DNA from: Clostridia bacterium
GTDB lineage: Bacteria; Bacillota; Clostridia; Clostridiales; Clostridiaceae
Assembly: GCA_012523855.1 (NCBI GenBank)
Contig: JAAYTB010000159.1
Location: 1-64,000, forward strand
Direction of reading: 5' to 3'
Length of the DNA stretch: 64,000 nt
Shown here: positions 20,757 to 31,848 of the stretch, piece after piece
Position numbering within the stretch: position 1 is the first letter of the stretch
How the letters are laid out: the number at the start of each line of letters is the position of its first letter
Position numbers and translations under genes: made by a program
Notes under the pieces: model-generated
The model's database searches: none
What the model was told of the DNA's origin: nothing
The model's input: only the letters and a program-made list of their open reading frames with translations

Positions 20757-21203
20757 ATGTATATTTTTATTATTATATTGGGTATAGTCATTGATAGAGT
20801 GACTAAGCTTTTGTCAATTAAACATTTAAAGGGGAAGGAAAGTATAACTGTTATTAAAGATTTTTTTTCTTTTGATTATGTTGAAAATGAAGGAGCAGCC
20901 TTTGGTATACTTCAAGGGAAACAATATATTTTAAGTGTAATTGCCGGAATAATGGTTATTGCCATGATTGTTTATTTAATAAAGTATAAGCCTAGTTCAA
21001 AGCTATTAAAACTAAGTTTAGCCCTGGTTATTAGTGGTGCTATCGGTAATTTAATAGATAGATTGTATTACAAATATGTAGTGGATTTTATATCTTTTCA
21101 CTATAAGGATGTCTATTATTTCCCAAACTTTAATGTGGCAGATATACTGGTAGTTGTAGGTACATTTTTATTGTCATTTTATATTATAAAGGATGTTGAC
21201 TAA
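20757..21203 (+). CDS. lspA: lipoprotein signal peptidase
   Basis: VENEGAAFGIL, GAIGNLIDRLYYKYVVDFI, FNVADI; start at 20757 after aaggggg. Confidence 0.95.
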   Translation: MYIFIIILGIVIDRVTKLLSIKHLKGKESITVIKDFFSFDYVENEGAAFGILQGKQYILSVIAGIMVIAMIVYLIKYKPSSKLLKLSLALVISGAIGNLIDRLYYKYVVDFISFHYKDVYYFPNFNVADILVVVGTFLLSFYIIKDVD

Positions 21204-22111
21204 TGGAAGAATTTACTTATCTAGTAGATGAAGAAAGCCAGGGAATGAGAATCGATAAATACCTTAGCCTAGTAATGGAAGATAGGTCTAGATCCTTTAT
21301 ACAGGGGCTTATTAATGATGGAAAAGTAACTGTAAATAATAAGAAGGTTAAGAGTAATCAAAAACTTAAGAAAAATGACCTAATTGAAGGGCTTATATGG
21401 GAGCTAGAAGAAGAAAAAGTAGAGGCTGAGAATATTCCTTTGGATATTTTATATGAAGATAGTGATATTATAGTGGTTAATAAGGCTCAAGGAATGGTGG
21501 TGCATCCTGCCGCTGGCAATACTAGTGGAACTTTAGTAAATGCACTATTATATCGTAGCAAGGAACTATCTAGAATTAATGGTGATATACGACCAGGTAT
21601 AGTGCATAGAATAGATAAAGATACTAGTGGCATATTAGTAGTTGCTAAAAATGATGATTCTCACATGAAATTGGCAGAACAATTAAAAGATCATTCTATG
21701 ACAAGAGTATATCTAGCATTAGTAGAGGGTGTAATAAAGAATGATAAGGGTACAGTAGATGCTAATTTGGGAAGACATCCAATAGATAGAAAGAAGATGG
21801 CTGTTGTTAAAGAGGGGAGAAGAGCTATAACTCATTATAAGGTTTTAGAGCGATTTGACAAATATACTCTAGTAGAATGCCGTTTAGAGACTGGAAGAAC
21901 CCATCAGATAAGAGTACACATGGCTCATATAGGCCATCCTGTAGTGGGGGATCCGGTTTATGGATACAAAAAACAAAGATTCAACTTGGAGGGTCAGTTA
22001 CTTCATGCAAAAATGCTAGGCTTTATACATCCTAGCACTGGAAAATACCTTGAGTTTCAAGAAGATTTGCCCTTATATTTTAAAAGGGTCTTAGAAATCT
22101 TGCGAAAATAG
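21203..22111 (+). CDS. rluD: RluD family 23S rRNA pseudouridine synthase
   Basis: S4 domain; GIVHRIDKDTSGILVVAKND, RLETGRTHQIRVHMAHIGHPVVGDP. Confidence 0.95.
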   Translation: MEEFTYLVDEESQGMRIDKYLSLVMEDRSRSFIQGLINDGKVTVNNKKVKSNQKLKKNDLIEGLIWELEEEKVEAENIPLDILYEDSDIIVVNKAQGMVVHPAAGNTSGTLVNALLYRSKELSRINGDIRPGIVHRIDKDTSGILVVAKNDDSHMKLAEQLKDHSMTRVYLALVEGVIKNDKGTVDANLGRHPIDRKKMAVVKEGRRAITHYKVLERFDKYTLVECRLETGRTHQIRVHMAHIGHPVVGDPVYGYKKQRFNLEGQLLHAKMLGFIHPSTGKYLEFQEDLPLYFKRVLEILRK

Positions 22112-22164
22112 ATGAAAAAGATAAAAAATTATGCTAAACTAGTGAAGAAATTAAGAGATTCCTT

Positions 22165-22270
22165 TAAATGATCCAGAGAGGTCATAAGGCAGACATATTT
22201 TGCATTAGTGATAATACTACATACGTGCATAGTACGCCTTACTGACATGATAAGGCATTTTTTAATGGAA
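22165..22270 (+). promoter_or_regulatory. PyrR-binding transcription attenuator leader
   Basis: ATCCAGAGAGGTCATAAGG (22171-22189) resembles the PyrR anti-antiterminator loop; terminator gccttactgacatgataaggcattttttaa at 22236-22265, upstream of pyrR. Confidence 0.92.
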
Positions 22271-22280
22271 AAATTCATAA

Positions 22281-22835
<555 letters not shown>

Positions 22836-22889
22836 CTTAAGATATATCTTTTAAAGTAATCCACTGAGATTAAAAAGGAGGAATTATTA

Positions 22890-24173
22890 ATGAAAAATTT
22901 TGTTGACGTAGATGAAAGACTATCTATTTTAAAAACCCTACCTTTAAGTTTTCAGCACTTATTCGCTATGGTAGGTGCTACTATACTAGTGCCTAAGCTA
23001 ACAGGATTAGATCCAGCTATGGCCCTGTTTTCTAGTGGTATTGGAACTTTGATTTATATACTTTGTACTAAGGCTAAATTACCTGCCTATGTTGGTTCAT
23101 CCTTTGCCTTTATTGGGGCTATGACTGTGGCAACTGAAAACTATGGAATTAAAGGTATGTTATCTGGAATAATAGCTGCCGGCCTAGTGTATGTAATTGT
23201 AGCTCTTATAATAAAATTTGCAGGTACAGATTGGTTGGACAAGGCTCTACCACCAGTACTTATTGGTTCAGTTGTTATTGTAATAGGTTTATCATTGGCT
23301 GGAGTAGCAGCTGAATGGGCAGGACTCACTGCAGAGACAATAGATTATAAGGTTTTAACTGTAGCAGCTGTGACCTTACTAATAGGTGTTATTGGAACTA
23401 TGTACTTCAAAGGTTTTGCAGGTATTATACCTATTCTTATTGCAATGGTTTCAGGGTATGGATTAGCCTTAATTATAGGCATAGTTCCTGAGGCGCATAT
23501 AAAAGAGATTCTTGGGGCTAGTATAATTAGAATTCCTGAGTTTCAGTTTCCTGAATTTAATATTAGTGCAATGGTTATGATGGCACCAATTGCCTTCGTT
23601 ACTTTAGCAGAGCATATTGGTCATGTGTATGTAACTAATAATGTATGTGGAAAAGATTTCACAAAGGATCCTGGTCTTCATAGATCAATTCTTGGAGATG
23701 GTCTTGCTACCTTGTTTGCAGGTTTAGTTGGAGGGCCTCCAAATACTACTTATGGTGAAAATATTGGGGTAATGGCCATAACAAGGGTTTACTCTGTATG
23801 GGTAGTAGGTGGTGCAGCCATACTAGCAATTGTACTTTCCTTCATAGGACCTATAGCAATGGCAATTAAGCATATTCCTAATCCTGTTATGGGTGGTATA
23901 AGCATATTATTATTTGGAATAATAGCTTCCTCAGGTTTCAGAGTTTTTGTGGAAAACAAGATAGACTTTGGTAGAAAGAAGAATTTAATAATTGCTTCTG
24001 TTGTAATAATACTAGGAGTAAGTGGTGCCGCTCTTAAATTTGTTGTAAAAGGTGCAGTAGTATCGGTAAATGGAGTTGCTCTAGCAACAATAGTTGGAAT
24101 AATACTAAATCTGATTTTACCTGAAAAAAGTGCCACTGAAAAAGAAGAAAAATTAGAAGAAAGTAAGAATTAG
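22890..24173 (+). CDS. uraA: uracil/xanthine permease family transporter (UraA/PyrP)
   Basis: LPLSFQHLFAMVGATILVP, YVGSSFAFIGAM, GGPPNTTYGENIGVMAITRVYS. Confidence 0.94.
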   Translation: MKNFVDVDERLSILKTLPLSFQHLFAMVGATILVPKLTGLDPAMALFSSGIGTLIYILCTKAKLPAYVGSSFAFIGAMTVATENYGIKGMLSGIIAAGLVYVIVALIIKFAGTDWLDKALPPVLIGSVVIVIGLSLAGVAAEWAGLTAETIDYKVLTVAAVTLLIGVIGTMYFKGFAGIIPILIAMVSGYGLALIIGIVPEAHIKEILGASIIRIPEFQFPEFNISAMVMMAPIAFVTLAEHIGHVYVTNNVCGKDFTKDPGLHRSILGDGLATLFAGLVGGPPNTTYGENIGVMAITRVYSVWVVGGAAILAIVLSFIGPIAMAIKHIPNPVMGGISILLFGIIASSGFRVFVENKIDFGRKKNLIIASVVIILGVSGAALKFVVKGAVVSVNGVALATIVGIILNLILPEKSATEKEEKLEESKN

Positions 24174-24179
24174 AATCTA

Positions 24180-24216
24180 GGATGCTCCCCTCATAAAGGG
24201 GACATCTTTTTTATTT
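24180..24216 (+). terminator. Rho-independent terminator
   Basis: ggatgctcccct cataa aggggacatctttttt. Confidence 0.75.
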
Positions 24217-24326
24217 TAAGAAAGTTCTTGTTGAATAATTGGATTATTAATGATAAAAATATATAGTAGACTAACTTTAGAGTTAGACTTTGGAACTAGG
24301 ATTATTTTTTATAAGGAGATAAATGA

Positions 24327-25451
24327 ATGAAATACGATTTAATAGCAACATCAACCTTTGGTATTGAAGCCATTACAGCAAGAGAGTTAAAAGACTTAGG
24401 TTATAAGGATATAAAAATTGAAAATGGTAGGGCAACTTTTAAAGGTGATGAAAAGGATATAGCAAGGACTAATATATGGCTTAGAACTGCAGACAGAGTT
24501 CTAATAAAGATGTCAGAATTTAAGGCTGAATCTTTTGAAGAACTATTTCAAGGGACAAAAGCTGTGAATTGGTGGAAGCTCATTCCTGAGAACGGCAAGA
24601 TGCATGTAACTGGAAAATCCATTAAATCTAAGCTTTTTAGTGTGCCTGACTGTCAATCTATAGTTAAAAAAGCAGTAGTAGAATCAATGAAGAGAAAATA
24701 TGGCAGAGAGATTTTTCCAGAGGACGGACCTGTATATAAAATTGAAGTAGGCATATTAAAAGACATAGTGACTCTTTCAGTAGATACTTCAGGACCGGGA
24801 TTACATAAAAGAGGCTATAGGGAAAGTGCAGGAGAAGCTCCTTTAAAAGAAACCTTAGCTGCAGCTCTAGTCCTTATAAGTAAGTGGACCCCAGACAGGC
24901 TCTTATATGATCCTTTTTGCGGTTCCGGCACTATACCTGTAGAAGCAGCAATGATTGGGAAGAATATAGCTCCAGGTTTAAGAAGGAACTTTGTCAGCGA
25001 AGAATGGCCTAGTATGAATAAGAGTATATGGAAAAGTGCTAGAAAAGAGGCTGAAAATGCTAAAAATGACTAGGAGTTTGTAATATATGGTTCTGACAAG
25101 GATGGAAAAATCTTAAAGACTGCAAGACAAAATGCCATAAAAGCAGGTGTGGAAAGTTTTACTAACTTTCAAAAGCTACCTCTAGAGGAATTTAGCTCCC
25201 GGAAGAAATATGCTTACATTATAACTAATCCACCTTATGGTGAAAGATTAGGAGAGGAAAAAGAGGTAAGAAAACTTTATGAAATTTTAGGTAACCTATA
25301 TAAAAACCATTCAGATTGGTCTTTCTTTGTCTTAACATCATATTATGAATTTGAAAAATGTTTTAGAAGAAAGGCAGATAAGAATAGAAAACTATATAAT
25401 GGTAGACTTTTATGCTACTATTATCAATACATAAATAATGAAAAAAAATAA
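24327..25451 (+). pseudogene. THUMP domain class I SAM-dependent RNA methyltransferase (RlmL/YpsC-like), interrupted by an in-frame TAG at 25071
   Basis: 24327-25073 carries THUMP, PFCGSGTIPVEAAMIG; the same frame resumes after TAG with EFVIYGSDKDGKILKTARQNAIKAGV and the catalytic ITNPPYGERLG. Confidence 0.88.
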
Positions 25452-25494
25452 AGAAGCAGTGCTTCTTTATTTTTTCATTATACTCTAAATATAT

Positions 25495-27237
25495 TTATAC
25501 CTTTTTTAAGTCTATGTCATAAGGATCTACATAGATAGTTTTATTGGTGCTATATATTACCATACCTGGCTTAGCTCCAGATGGCTTCTTTACATTTTTT
25601 ACATCTGTATAATCTACAGGTACTTTAGTTGAATCTTTAGCTTTGCTGTAATAGGCGGCTAAAATTGCAGCTTCCTCCAAGGTTTTATCTGTTATATTGT
25701 TATTGTTTTTTATTATAACATGGGAACCTGGAATGTTTTTTGTATGCATCCAGATGTCTTTTTTATCTGCAAATTTTAGGGTTAAATAATCATTTTGAAT
25801 ATTATTTTTACCTACATAAATGTCATTGCCGTCTGTTGATTGAAAGTGTAAGGGCTTGGATTGACTTCCCTTCCTTTTAGTAGGATTTTTTTTGAACTTT
25901 ATATATCCAGTCTCTACCAATTCCCTTCTAATATCTTCTATCTCATCGTAGCTGTCACAATTTAAAATATTAGTAAGCACTGACTGAAGATAGTCTAGTT
26001 CAGCTTCATTTTTTTCTAATTGCTCTAAGGCTGCTTCTTCTGTCTTTTTTAATTTATTATACTTTTTAAAATAATATTGAATGTTCTCTGAAGGAGTATT
26101 GTTTTCTTTTAGAGCTATGGTAACATATTCTTCATTTTCTGAATAATAGTTATAGACCTTAACTTCTTTATCTCCTTTATTAATGGAGTAGATATTAGCA
26201 GTTAACAATTCTCCATAGAGTTGATACTTATCTTTTTTACTACAGTCTACTAGTGATTTTTTTAGTATATTACTCTTTTTTTTGCATCTATCAATATTGT
26301 TATTAATAAGCTTTTGAAGATCTGAACTTTTCTGATTTAATCTATCTTGCTTATCCTTGATATAATAAAAATCATCTAATAGTTTGCTAGCACTATTGTA
26401 TTTAGTTTTTTCATAGTCCTTCATAGTTGCTAGATTTAAGCAATAGAAGTCTTTGTAATTACCTTTGCTATCTTTGTAGATGGTAAAGGCAAAGTTATTA
26501 TTAGTAATAGATTGAAAGAATTTTTTTGAAAATATTAAAAGTTCTTTTAAGGCATTTCCTTTATCAAGTTTATTGTTAACTTGAAAGAGAGATACAATTT
26601 CTTTTGATAACAAGGGGCTTACTCCTGTGAATATTTTACTTAAAATATTACTGCTTAATATGGAGTCAGGAGAATCAATCTTTATATTAGTTTCTTCGGA
26701 AAAATCAAAGGGATTTAATTTCTTCGATTCTGGTGGAAACTTATAATTAATTCCTGGATAAATGGAACGGTATGAGTTTATATTTGGAGTAATATGCTTA
26801 ATGCTATCCATTACAATATTATCCCTTTTTCTAATTAAGGTAATATTACTATGACGGCCCATTATTTCTATTATTAAAGTGTATATACTATCGAAGCCCA
26901 TTTCATCTCTACTTTCAAAATCTAGGCAAAGGATTCTATCACAATCCTTTTGTTCAAGCTTAACTAATTTAGCTCCAATCAAGTATTTTCTTAAAAGCAT
27001 GCAAAACATAGGAGGTTGCATGGGATTAGCTTTACTTCTTTCTGTAAGATGAATTCTAGGATAATTAGAGCTAGCACTAATTAAAAGTTTAATGTTCCTA
27101 TTGTCCTTTCTAATTGTTAATATAATTTCATCTTTTTCAGGCTGATTAACCTTATCTACTTTTCCCTTTAATATATTATCTTTAAGCTCTAAGGACAAAG
27201 AGTGCAAAAATATACCGTCTAAAGCCACGTACATCAT
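25495..27237 (-). CDS. rqcH: NFACT family protein RqcH (formerly FbpA-like)
   Basis: MYVALDGIFLHSL, central coiled coil, DIWMHTKNIPGSHVII; start 27237 has aggaagg SD on the minus strand. Confidence 0.93.
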   Translation of the reverse strand: MMYVALDGIFLHSLSLELKDNILKGKVDKVNQPEKDEIILTIRKDNRNIKLLISASSNYPRIHLTERSKANPMQPPMFCMLLRKYLIGAKLVKLEQKDCDRILCLDFESRDEMGFDSIYTLIIEIMGRHSNITLIRKRDNIVMDSIKHITPNINSYRSIYPGINYKFPPESKKLNPFDFSEETNIKIDSPDSILSSNILSKIFTGVSPLLSKEIVSLFQVNNKLDKGNALKELLIFSKKFFQSITNNNFAFTIYKDSKGNYKDFYCLNLATMKDYEKTKYNSASKLLDDFYYIKDKQDRLNQKSSDLQKLINNNIDRCKKKSNILKKSLVDCSKKDKYQLYGELLTANIYSINKGDKEVKVYNYYSENEEYVTIALKENNTPSENIQYYFKKYNKLKKTEEAALEQLEKNEAELDYLQSVLTNILNCDSYDEIEDIRRELVETGYIKFKKNPTKRKGSQSKPLHFQSTDGNDIYVGKNNIQNDYLTLKFADKKDIWMHTKNIPGSHVIIKNNNNITDKTLEEAAILAAYYSKAKDSTKVPVDYTDVKNVKKPSGAKPGMVIYSTNKTIYVDPYDIDLKKV

Positions 27238-27428
27238 TCCTTCCTGTGGTGACAAATTATATGTATAAATTTTTTTAAATCTACGACATGCTTTAATGTT
27301 ATGATAAAAAAAATACTATTGTCAAGTGTATAAGATATAAGATTTTTTTTAGTGTATGTTTAAAATCACATAAAGTGTCAATAATTAAATTAGATGTTTT
27401 TGCAAAGTACATTTTGAGGTGAAATTTA

Positions 27429-28925
27429 ATGATGGATACTTGCTTTTCCTTAAGTAAGCCAGATGTAAAAAGAATAGATTCTACGGTGTTAGATTTAGTG
27501 CCAGAGGATTTTGCTATTAAACATAGGATACTTCCCTTTATGGTTCAAGATGGCCTTTTGTATATAGCAATGGAGAAGAAGGAAGCTGGGGAGATAATTG
27601 CTCGATTGAGGTTAATAACTAATATGAAGGTATCTATAGTTGAATATAAAAGTGAAGATTTAGATAAACTTATTTTCCAAGCCTATAAGCATCTTAATTT
27701 CCTTAAGGCTATTGAAAATTTAAAAAATGAGATTAAAACTGAATATTTTAGGTTTAGCAATAGTAAAGAGCCAGAGTCTAATAGTAATGCTCCAGGTGTG
27801 AAAATTTTAAACCATATAATTAATACTGCCATTGAAAGGAGAGCCAGCGACATTCATTTTGAACCTTATGGCAGTTTTTTCCAAATCCGATATAGGATTG
27901 ATGGCAGTCTATGCAAGTTCTTTCAAATACCAATAGAGGTTTATGGTACCGTTACAAGTAGGCTTAAGGTATTAGCTCATATGGATATATCGGAAAAAAG
28001 AGCCTTTCAGGATGGGAAATGCAAACACTTTCATGGCAATAAGGAATTTGATCTGAGGGTGTCTTCTATACCTGTAGTCTATGGGGAAAAATTTGTAGTG
28101 AGAATATTGGATAAATCTAATTTATTTATTAGTTTAGATAAGATTTACTACAAAAAAGAGCAGAATAAATTAGTAAAAAACTTTCTTATGAAAGGCAGCG
28201 GCATAATTTTAACTACAGGACCTACTGGTAGCGGTAAGTCCACCACACTTTATGCTATGTTAAAGGAACTAAATAAGCAAAGTTGCAATATTACAACTAT
28301 AGAAAATCCCGTTGAGTATACAATGAAAGGTGTAAATCAAATAAATGTTAACCCTAAGGCGGGAATAACCTTCGCCGCTGGCTTAAGAAGTGTTTTGAGG
28401 CAGGATCCAGATATTATTATGCTAGGAGAAATTAGAGATGAACAGACAGCGGCTATAGCTATTAGAGCTGCTATAACAGGCCACTTGGTCTTATCTACTC
28501 TTCATACTCGGGATGCCAAAGGAGCTATTACAAGACTACTAGAAATGGGTGTAGAAAAATACTTGTTAGCAGATGCTTTGATAGCTCTCATAGCCCAAAG
28601 ATTAGTTAGGAAGATCTGTCCTAAATGCAAAGAAAGTTATTATCCTTCTCACTTTGAAAAGGAAATTCTCTCATTATCAAAGGATAAAAAATTGTTCAGA
28701 GGAAAAGGATGTTCTGATTGTAACTATAGCGGATATTCAAACCGACAGGTAATAAGTGAAATAATATCTATTGATGAGGATTGGAGAAGAAAATTATTAT
28801 TGGTCAATAATAATTTTGATGGCTTTAGAATTAAGAAAAAAGATAGCTTACAAGAGCAATGTAAGGCCTTAGTTATTGCAGGTATAACAACAAGCGACGA
28901 GTTTATTAAGGTTTATAAGGGATAA
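27429..28925 (+). CDS. GspE/PilB family ATPase
   Basis: GPTGSGKSTTLYAML, DPDIIMLGEIRDEQTA, CPKCKESYY...CSDCNYSG tetracysteine motif. Confidence 0.95.
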   Translation: MMDTCFSLSKPDVKRIDSTVLDLVPEDFAIKHRILPFMVQDGLLYIAMEKKEAGEIIARLRLITNMKVSIVEYKSEDLDKLIFQAYKHLNFLKAIENLKNEIKTEYFRFSNSKEPESNSNAPGVKILNHIINTAIERRASDIHFEPYGSFFQIRYRIDGSLCKFFQIPIEVYGTVTSRLKVLAHMDISEKRAFQDGKCKHFHGNKEFDLRVSSIPVVYGEKFVVRILDKSNLFISLDKIYYKKEQNKLVKNFLMKGSGIILTTGPTGSGKSTTLYAMLKELNKQSCNITTIENPVEYTMKGVNQINVNPKAGITFAAGLRSVLRQDPDIIMLGEIRDEQTAAIAIRAAITGHLVLSTLHTRDAKGAITRLLEMGVEKYLLADALIALIAQRLVRKICPKCKESYYPSHFEKEILSLSKDKKLFRGKGCSDCNYSGYSNRQVISEIISIDEDWRRKLLLVNNNFDGFRIKKKDSLQEQCKALVIAGITTSDEFIKVYKG

Positions 28926-28936
28926 ATTTATAAAAG

Positions 28937-30136
28937 GTGGAAGAAATGAGAAAGTTTCGATATGTGTCTATGAATAATGAAGGGGAGATAGTGAAAGGGC
29001 AATGGGAATGCAATAATATAAAAGAGTTAATTGAATATTTACATGAGAAAAAAGAGTCTTTGCTTTTTATAGATAAGGATAAGCTTAATTTTAAGAAAAT
29101 CACATTTAAGCAAGGAATTAAAAACAATGAACTGGCCTTATTTTGCAAGTATTTCGGAATCATGTTGGAAAGTGGTGTTCCACTGTTGGAAATTACCAAT
29201 ATTAACAGCTTGCAATTCAAAAAAGGAAAATTGTATGAGAATAATATGTATATTGCACAAGCTTTAAGAAGAGGGGAGGCCTTACATGAAGCTATAACTA
29301 ATTGCCCTTATAAGTTTCCTGAATTCTTTATTAATATGGTTAAAGTAGGGGAGGATTCAGGAAATCTAGGAGAAGTTTATAATAATTTATCTACTTATTA
29401 TTATAAAAAAAGCAAGCTTAGTAAAAAACTAATAGAAGTTGCCATTTACCCAACTTTTGTTTTCGTCTTTAGTATATTTTTAGCTATGATCCTATTGACC
29501 ACAGTGGTGCCTTCTATGCTAGATATGATTTTGTCTATGGGAGGGGACCTTCCCTTAGCAACAAAGATAACTTTGGCAGTTAGTTTTTTTCTTACCAATA
29601 ATTTTGGATATATTGTAGCTTTTATTTTAGCTACAATGGTTATTTTAAAAGTCTTAACAAAGGCTGGTAAGGTGAACTTTGATTTTATTAGGAGAAAACT
29701 CCCACTTGTAAAAGAGATTTTTTACAAAAGTTCTTCTTATGATTTTCTTTACGCTTTATATTTGCTTTATCACAGTGGAGTTAATATAGTAACCTCCCTA
29801 GAAGGAGCTGCACAAATCATATCGGATAGCTACATTAGGGAACAAGTTTTAAACAGTGCTAATTATATAAGAGAGGGTAGCAATCTAGCGGAGGCATTAA
29901 TGAATGTTGAAATAATTGATTACAGTAGTTTAACTATGATTTGTTTAGGAGAAGAAACAGGCAAACTAAGTGAAATATTGAGTCGCCTATTAATGATTAT
30001 TGAAGATGAATTGAGGTCCAAGTTAGAAAAATTACTTCAGCTTTTACAGCCTATATCTATATTGATTGTAGGTATTATAGTAGGCAGTATCGTGATTTCA
30101 ATTCTTTTGCCTATGTTTAGTTTGTATAGTCTATAA
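28937..30136 (+). CDS. type II secretion/type IV pilus inner membrane protein (GspF/PilC)
   Basis: MVKVGEDSGNLGEVYNNLS, CLGEETGKLSEILSRL; multi-TM. Confidence 0.94.
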   Translation: MEEMRKFRYVSMNNEGEIVKGQWECNNIKELIEYLHEKKESLLFIDKDKLNFKKITFKQGIKNNELALFCKYFGIMLESGVPLLEITNINSLQFKKGKLYENNMYIAQALRRGEALHEAITNCPYKFPEFFINMVKVGEDSGNLGEVYNNLSTYYYKKSKLSKKLIEVAIYPTFVFVFSIFLAMILLTTVVPSMLDMILSMGGDLPLATKITLAVSFFLTNNFGYIVAFILATMVILKVLTKAGKVNFDFIRRKLPLVKEIFYKSSSYDFLYALYLLYHSGVNIVTSLEGAAQIISDSYIREQVLNSANYIREGSNLAEALMNVEIIDYSSLTMICLGEETGKLSEILSRLLMIIEDELRSKLEKLLQLLQPISILIVGIIVGSIVISILLPMFSLYSL

Positions 30137-30153
30137 AAAGGTTGTGTTAAAGT

Positions 30154-30537
30154 TTGAAAAAAGCTTTTACTCTTATTGAACTAACAGTAGGAATATCAAT
30201 TATATTAATTTTAGTCAGCAGTGCTAACTTAGCCTATAAGTACTATATAAGGCACAGCAGGGATAGAGCTATTAGCTTCTTTAGTGAAGAAATTTTTGAG
30301 GCTGTTATTTATCTTTATGAGGATAGGGGGAATTCCCTTGATGATAGAGATCTGCTTCAAGGAGTTAAGGAGCTAACTAACAATGATTTATCTGTTAGGA
30401 AAATAAATATGGATGACAAATTAATTTACCTTATCTTTTGCTGTCAGCAAAGAGAATACCTGATGAAAATTGATTTGAAAAATTGTAGCTTTACAGTTAT
30501 TGAAATGGTAGGAGATAGGATTATTTATGAAAATTAA
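30154..30537 (+). CDS. type IV pilin-like protein (N-methylation domain)
   Basis: MKKAFTLIELTVGISIILILVSSANLAY class III signal. Confidence 0.85.
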   Translation: MKKAFTLIELTVGISIILILVSSANLAYKYYIRHSRDRAISFFSEEIFEAVIYLYEDRGNSLDDRDLLQGVKELTNNDLSVRKINMDDKLIYLIFCCQQREYLMKIDLKNCSFTVIEMVGDRIIYEN

Positions 30538-30976
30538 AAAAGCTTATACATTACTTGAACTTACGGTGGTTTTGTCAATTTTTAGTATTGTATTTTTGAT
30601 TTTTAGCAATGGCATAAAGGCCTATAAAAACTTTCAAAATGCCATAGTAGTTGAGCAATGCAGTAGTTCAATTATGACCTTTATTAATAGCTGTAAGCAA
30701 TACTGTTATAACAATGAAGTAGAAGGATATATTTTGTGTGACCAAGAGAAGAATAGATTGAGTTTTTATACTGGCAGTAGTCGAAAGAAGGTCTTAAAGC
30801 TTCCTCAAGGATGCAAATTACAGATGGTTAATACAGCTTCTGGTAGGCAAAGGCTAAATTTTGATTCAAAGGGTTTTACTTCAGATGCGTGTACTATTAG
30901 GTATTTAGATTTAAAAGATCTAGAACATAAAATAACTATAAGTGTAGGTACAGCTTATGTGGAAATTAAGGATTAG
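30527..30976 (+). CDS. type IV pilin-like protein
   Basis: MKIKKAYTLLELTVVLSIFSIVFLIF; overlaps the previous gene. Confidence 0.85.
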   Translation: MKIKKAYTLLELTVVLSIFSIVFLIFSNGIKAYKNFQNAIVVEQCSSSIMTFINSCKQYCYNNEVEGYILCDQEKNRLSFYTGSSRKKVLKLPQGCKLQMVNTASGRQRLNFDSKGFTSDACTIRYLDLKDLEHKITISVGTAYVEIKD

Positions 30977-31400
30977 TAAAGGGAATTCTTTATTAGATGT
31001 GATGATATCCCTGTGTATTTTTTCTCTATTATCTCTTTTTGCATTTGATATGTATATGGCCAAAGTTAGACTAAATAATCAAAATAATCAACTAGTAAAT
31101 TATATTAACTGTATGGAAGTAGCAGCTAATAATATATGCTTAAATCACAGCTATGATGAGTTGCTCACTTATAGGGATGAAGATCTTTGGTATATAAACC
31201 AGCAAGATTTAAATGTAGATAATCTTAGCCAAGGTCAAATCTTATCATTATTGAGCCCTAATATAGAAAATGATAGAACATATCTAAGTATTAGTATATC
31301 CGGTACAGATGTATTAAGGCTATCATTTAAACTGAAGTATTCTATTAATGGGAAGGTTGATGTTATAGAGTATGAAAGATATAAAGGCTGCTATAATTAA
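30957..31400 (+). CDS. pilin-like protein with atypical prepilin signal
   Basis: MWKLRISKGNSLLDVMISLCIFSLLSLFAF; Asp in place of the +5 Glu; overlapping gene order. Confidence 0.7.
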   Translation: MWKLRISKGNSLLDVMISLCIFSLLSLFAFDMYMAKVRLNNQNNQLVNYINCMEVAANNICLNHSYDELLTYRDEDLWYINQQDLNVDNLSQGQILSLLSPNIENDRTYLSISISGTDVLRLSFKLKYSINGKVDVIEYERYKGCYN

Positions 31401-31848
31401 GAGGCCTAGAAAAGGTTTTACCTTATTGGAAGTTACCACTGCTATATCTATTATGAGCATACTAATGCTAGCTATATTTTCCCTCTTTACTTTCTTTGTA
31501 AGAGAGTTTAAAAATGCAGCTGCAGAAAATCGGGAAGATTTTTACATAAATGAAGGGTTAAGGTTTATTGAAAATGAAATTTGTAGTGGAAATAAGGAAG
31601 TAAAGTTTCGTGAGGATCTTATAGAAATAAGAAGAACTTCTGATGAAAGGATGGATTTCATCAGGGAAAGTCAAGGGAATTTGATAATAGAATATACTTT
31701 AGCAGGAAGAAGTCATGGAACAAATGTGTTTTTAAAAAACATTTCAGATTTTAGCATAGATATTTATGAACAACTGGTAATAGTTAATATTGTGAACAGT
31801 AAGGGAGAAGTGCATAGAAAGTGTATAAATACTGGCTATATAAAGTGA
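31372..31848 (+). CDS. type IV pilin-like minor pseudopilin (PulJ/PilW-like)
   Basis: RPRKGFTLLEVTTAISIMSILMLAIFSLF. Confidence 0.8.
   Translation: MKDIKAAIIKRPRKGFTLLEVTTAISIMSILMLAIFSLFTFFVREFKNAAAENREDFYINEGLRFIENEICSGNKEVKFREDLIEIRRTSDERMDFIRESQGNLIIEYTLAGRSHGTNVFLKNISDFSIDIYEQLVIVNIVNSKGEVHRKCINTGYIK

Noticed and set aside
25071-25073. TAG as a pyrrolysine codon
   Set aside because: No pyl genes seen in the window and methyltransferases of this family are not known Pyl proteins; nonsense mutation or sequencing error is simpler.
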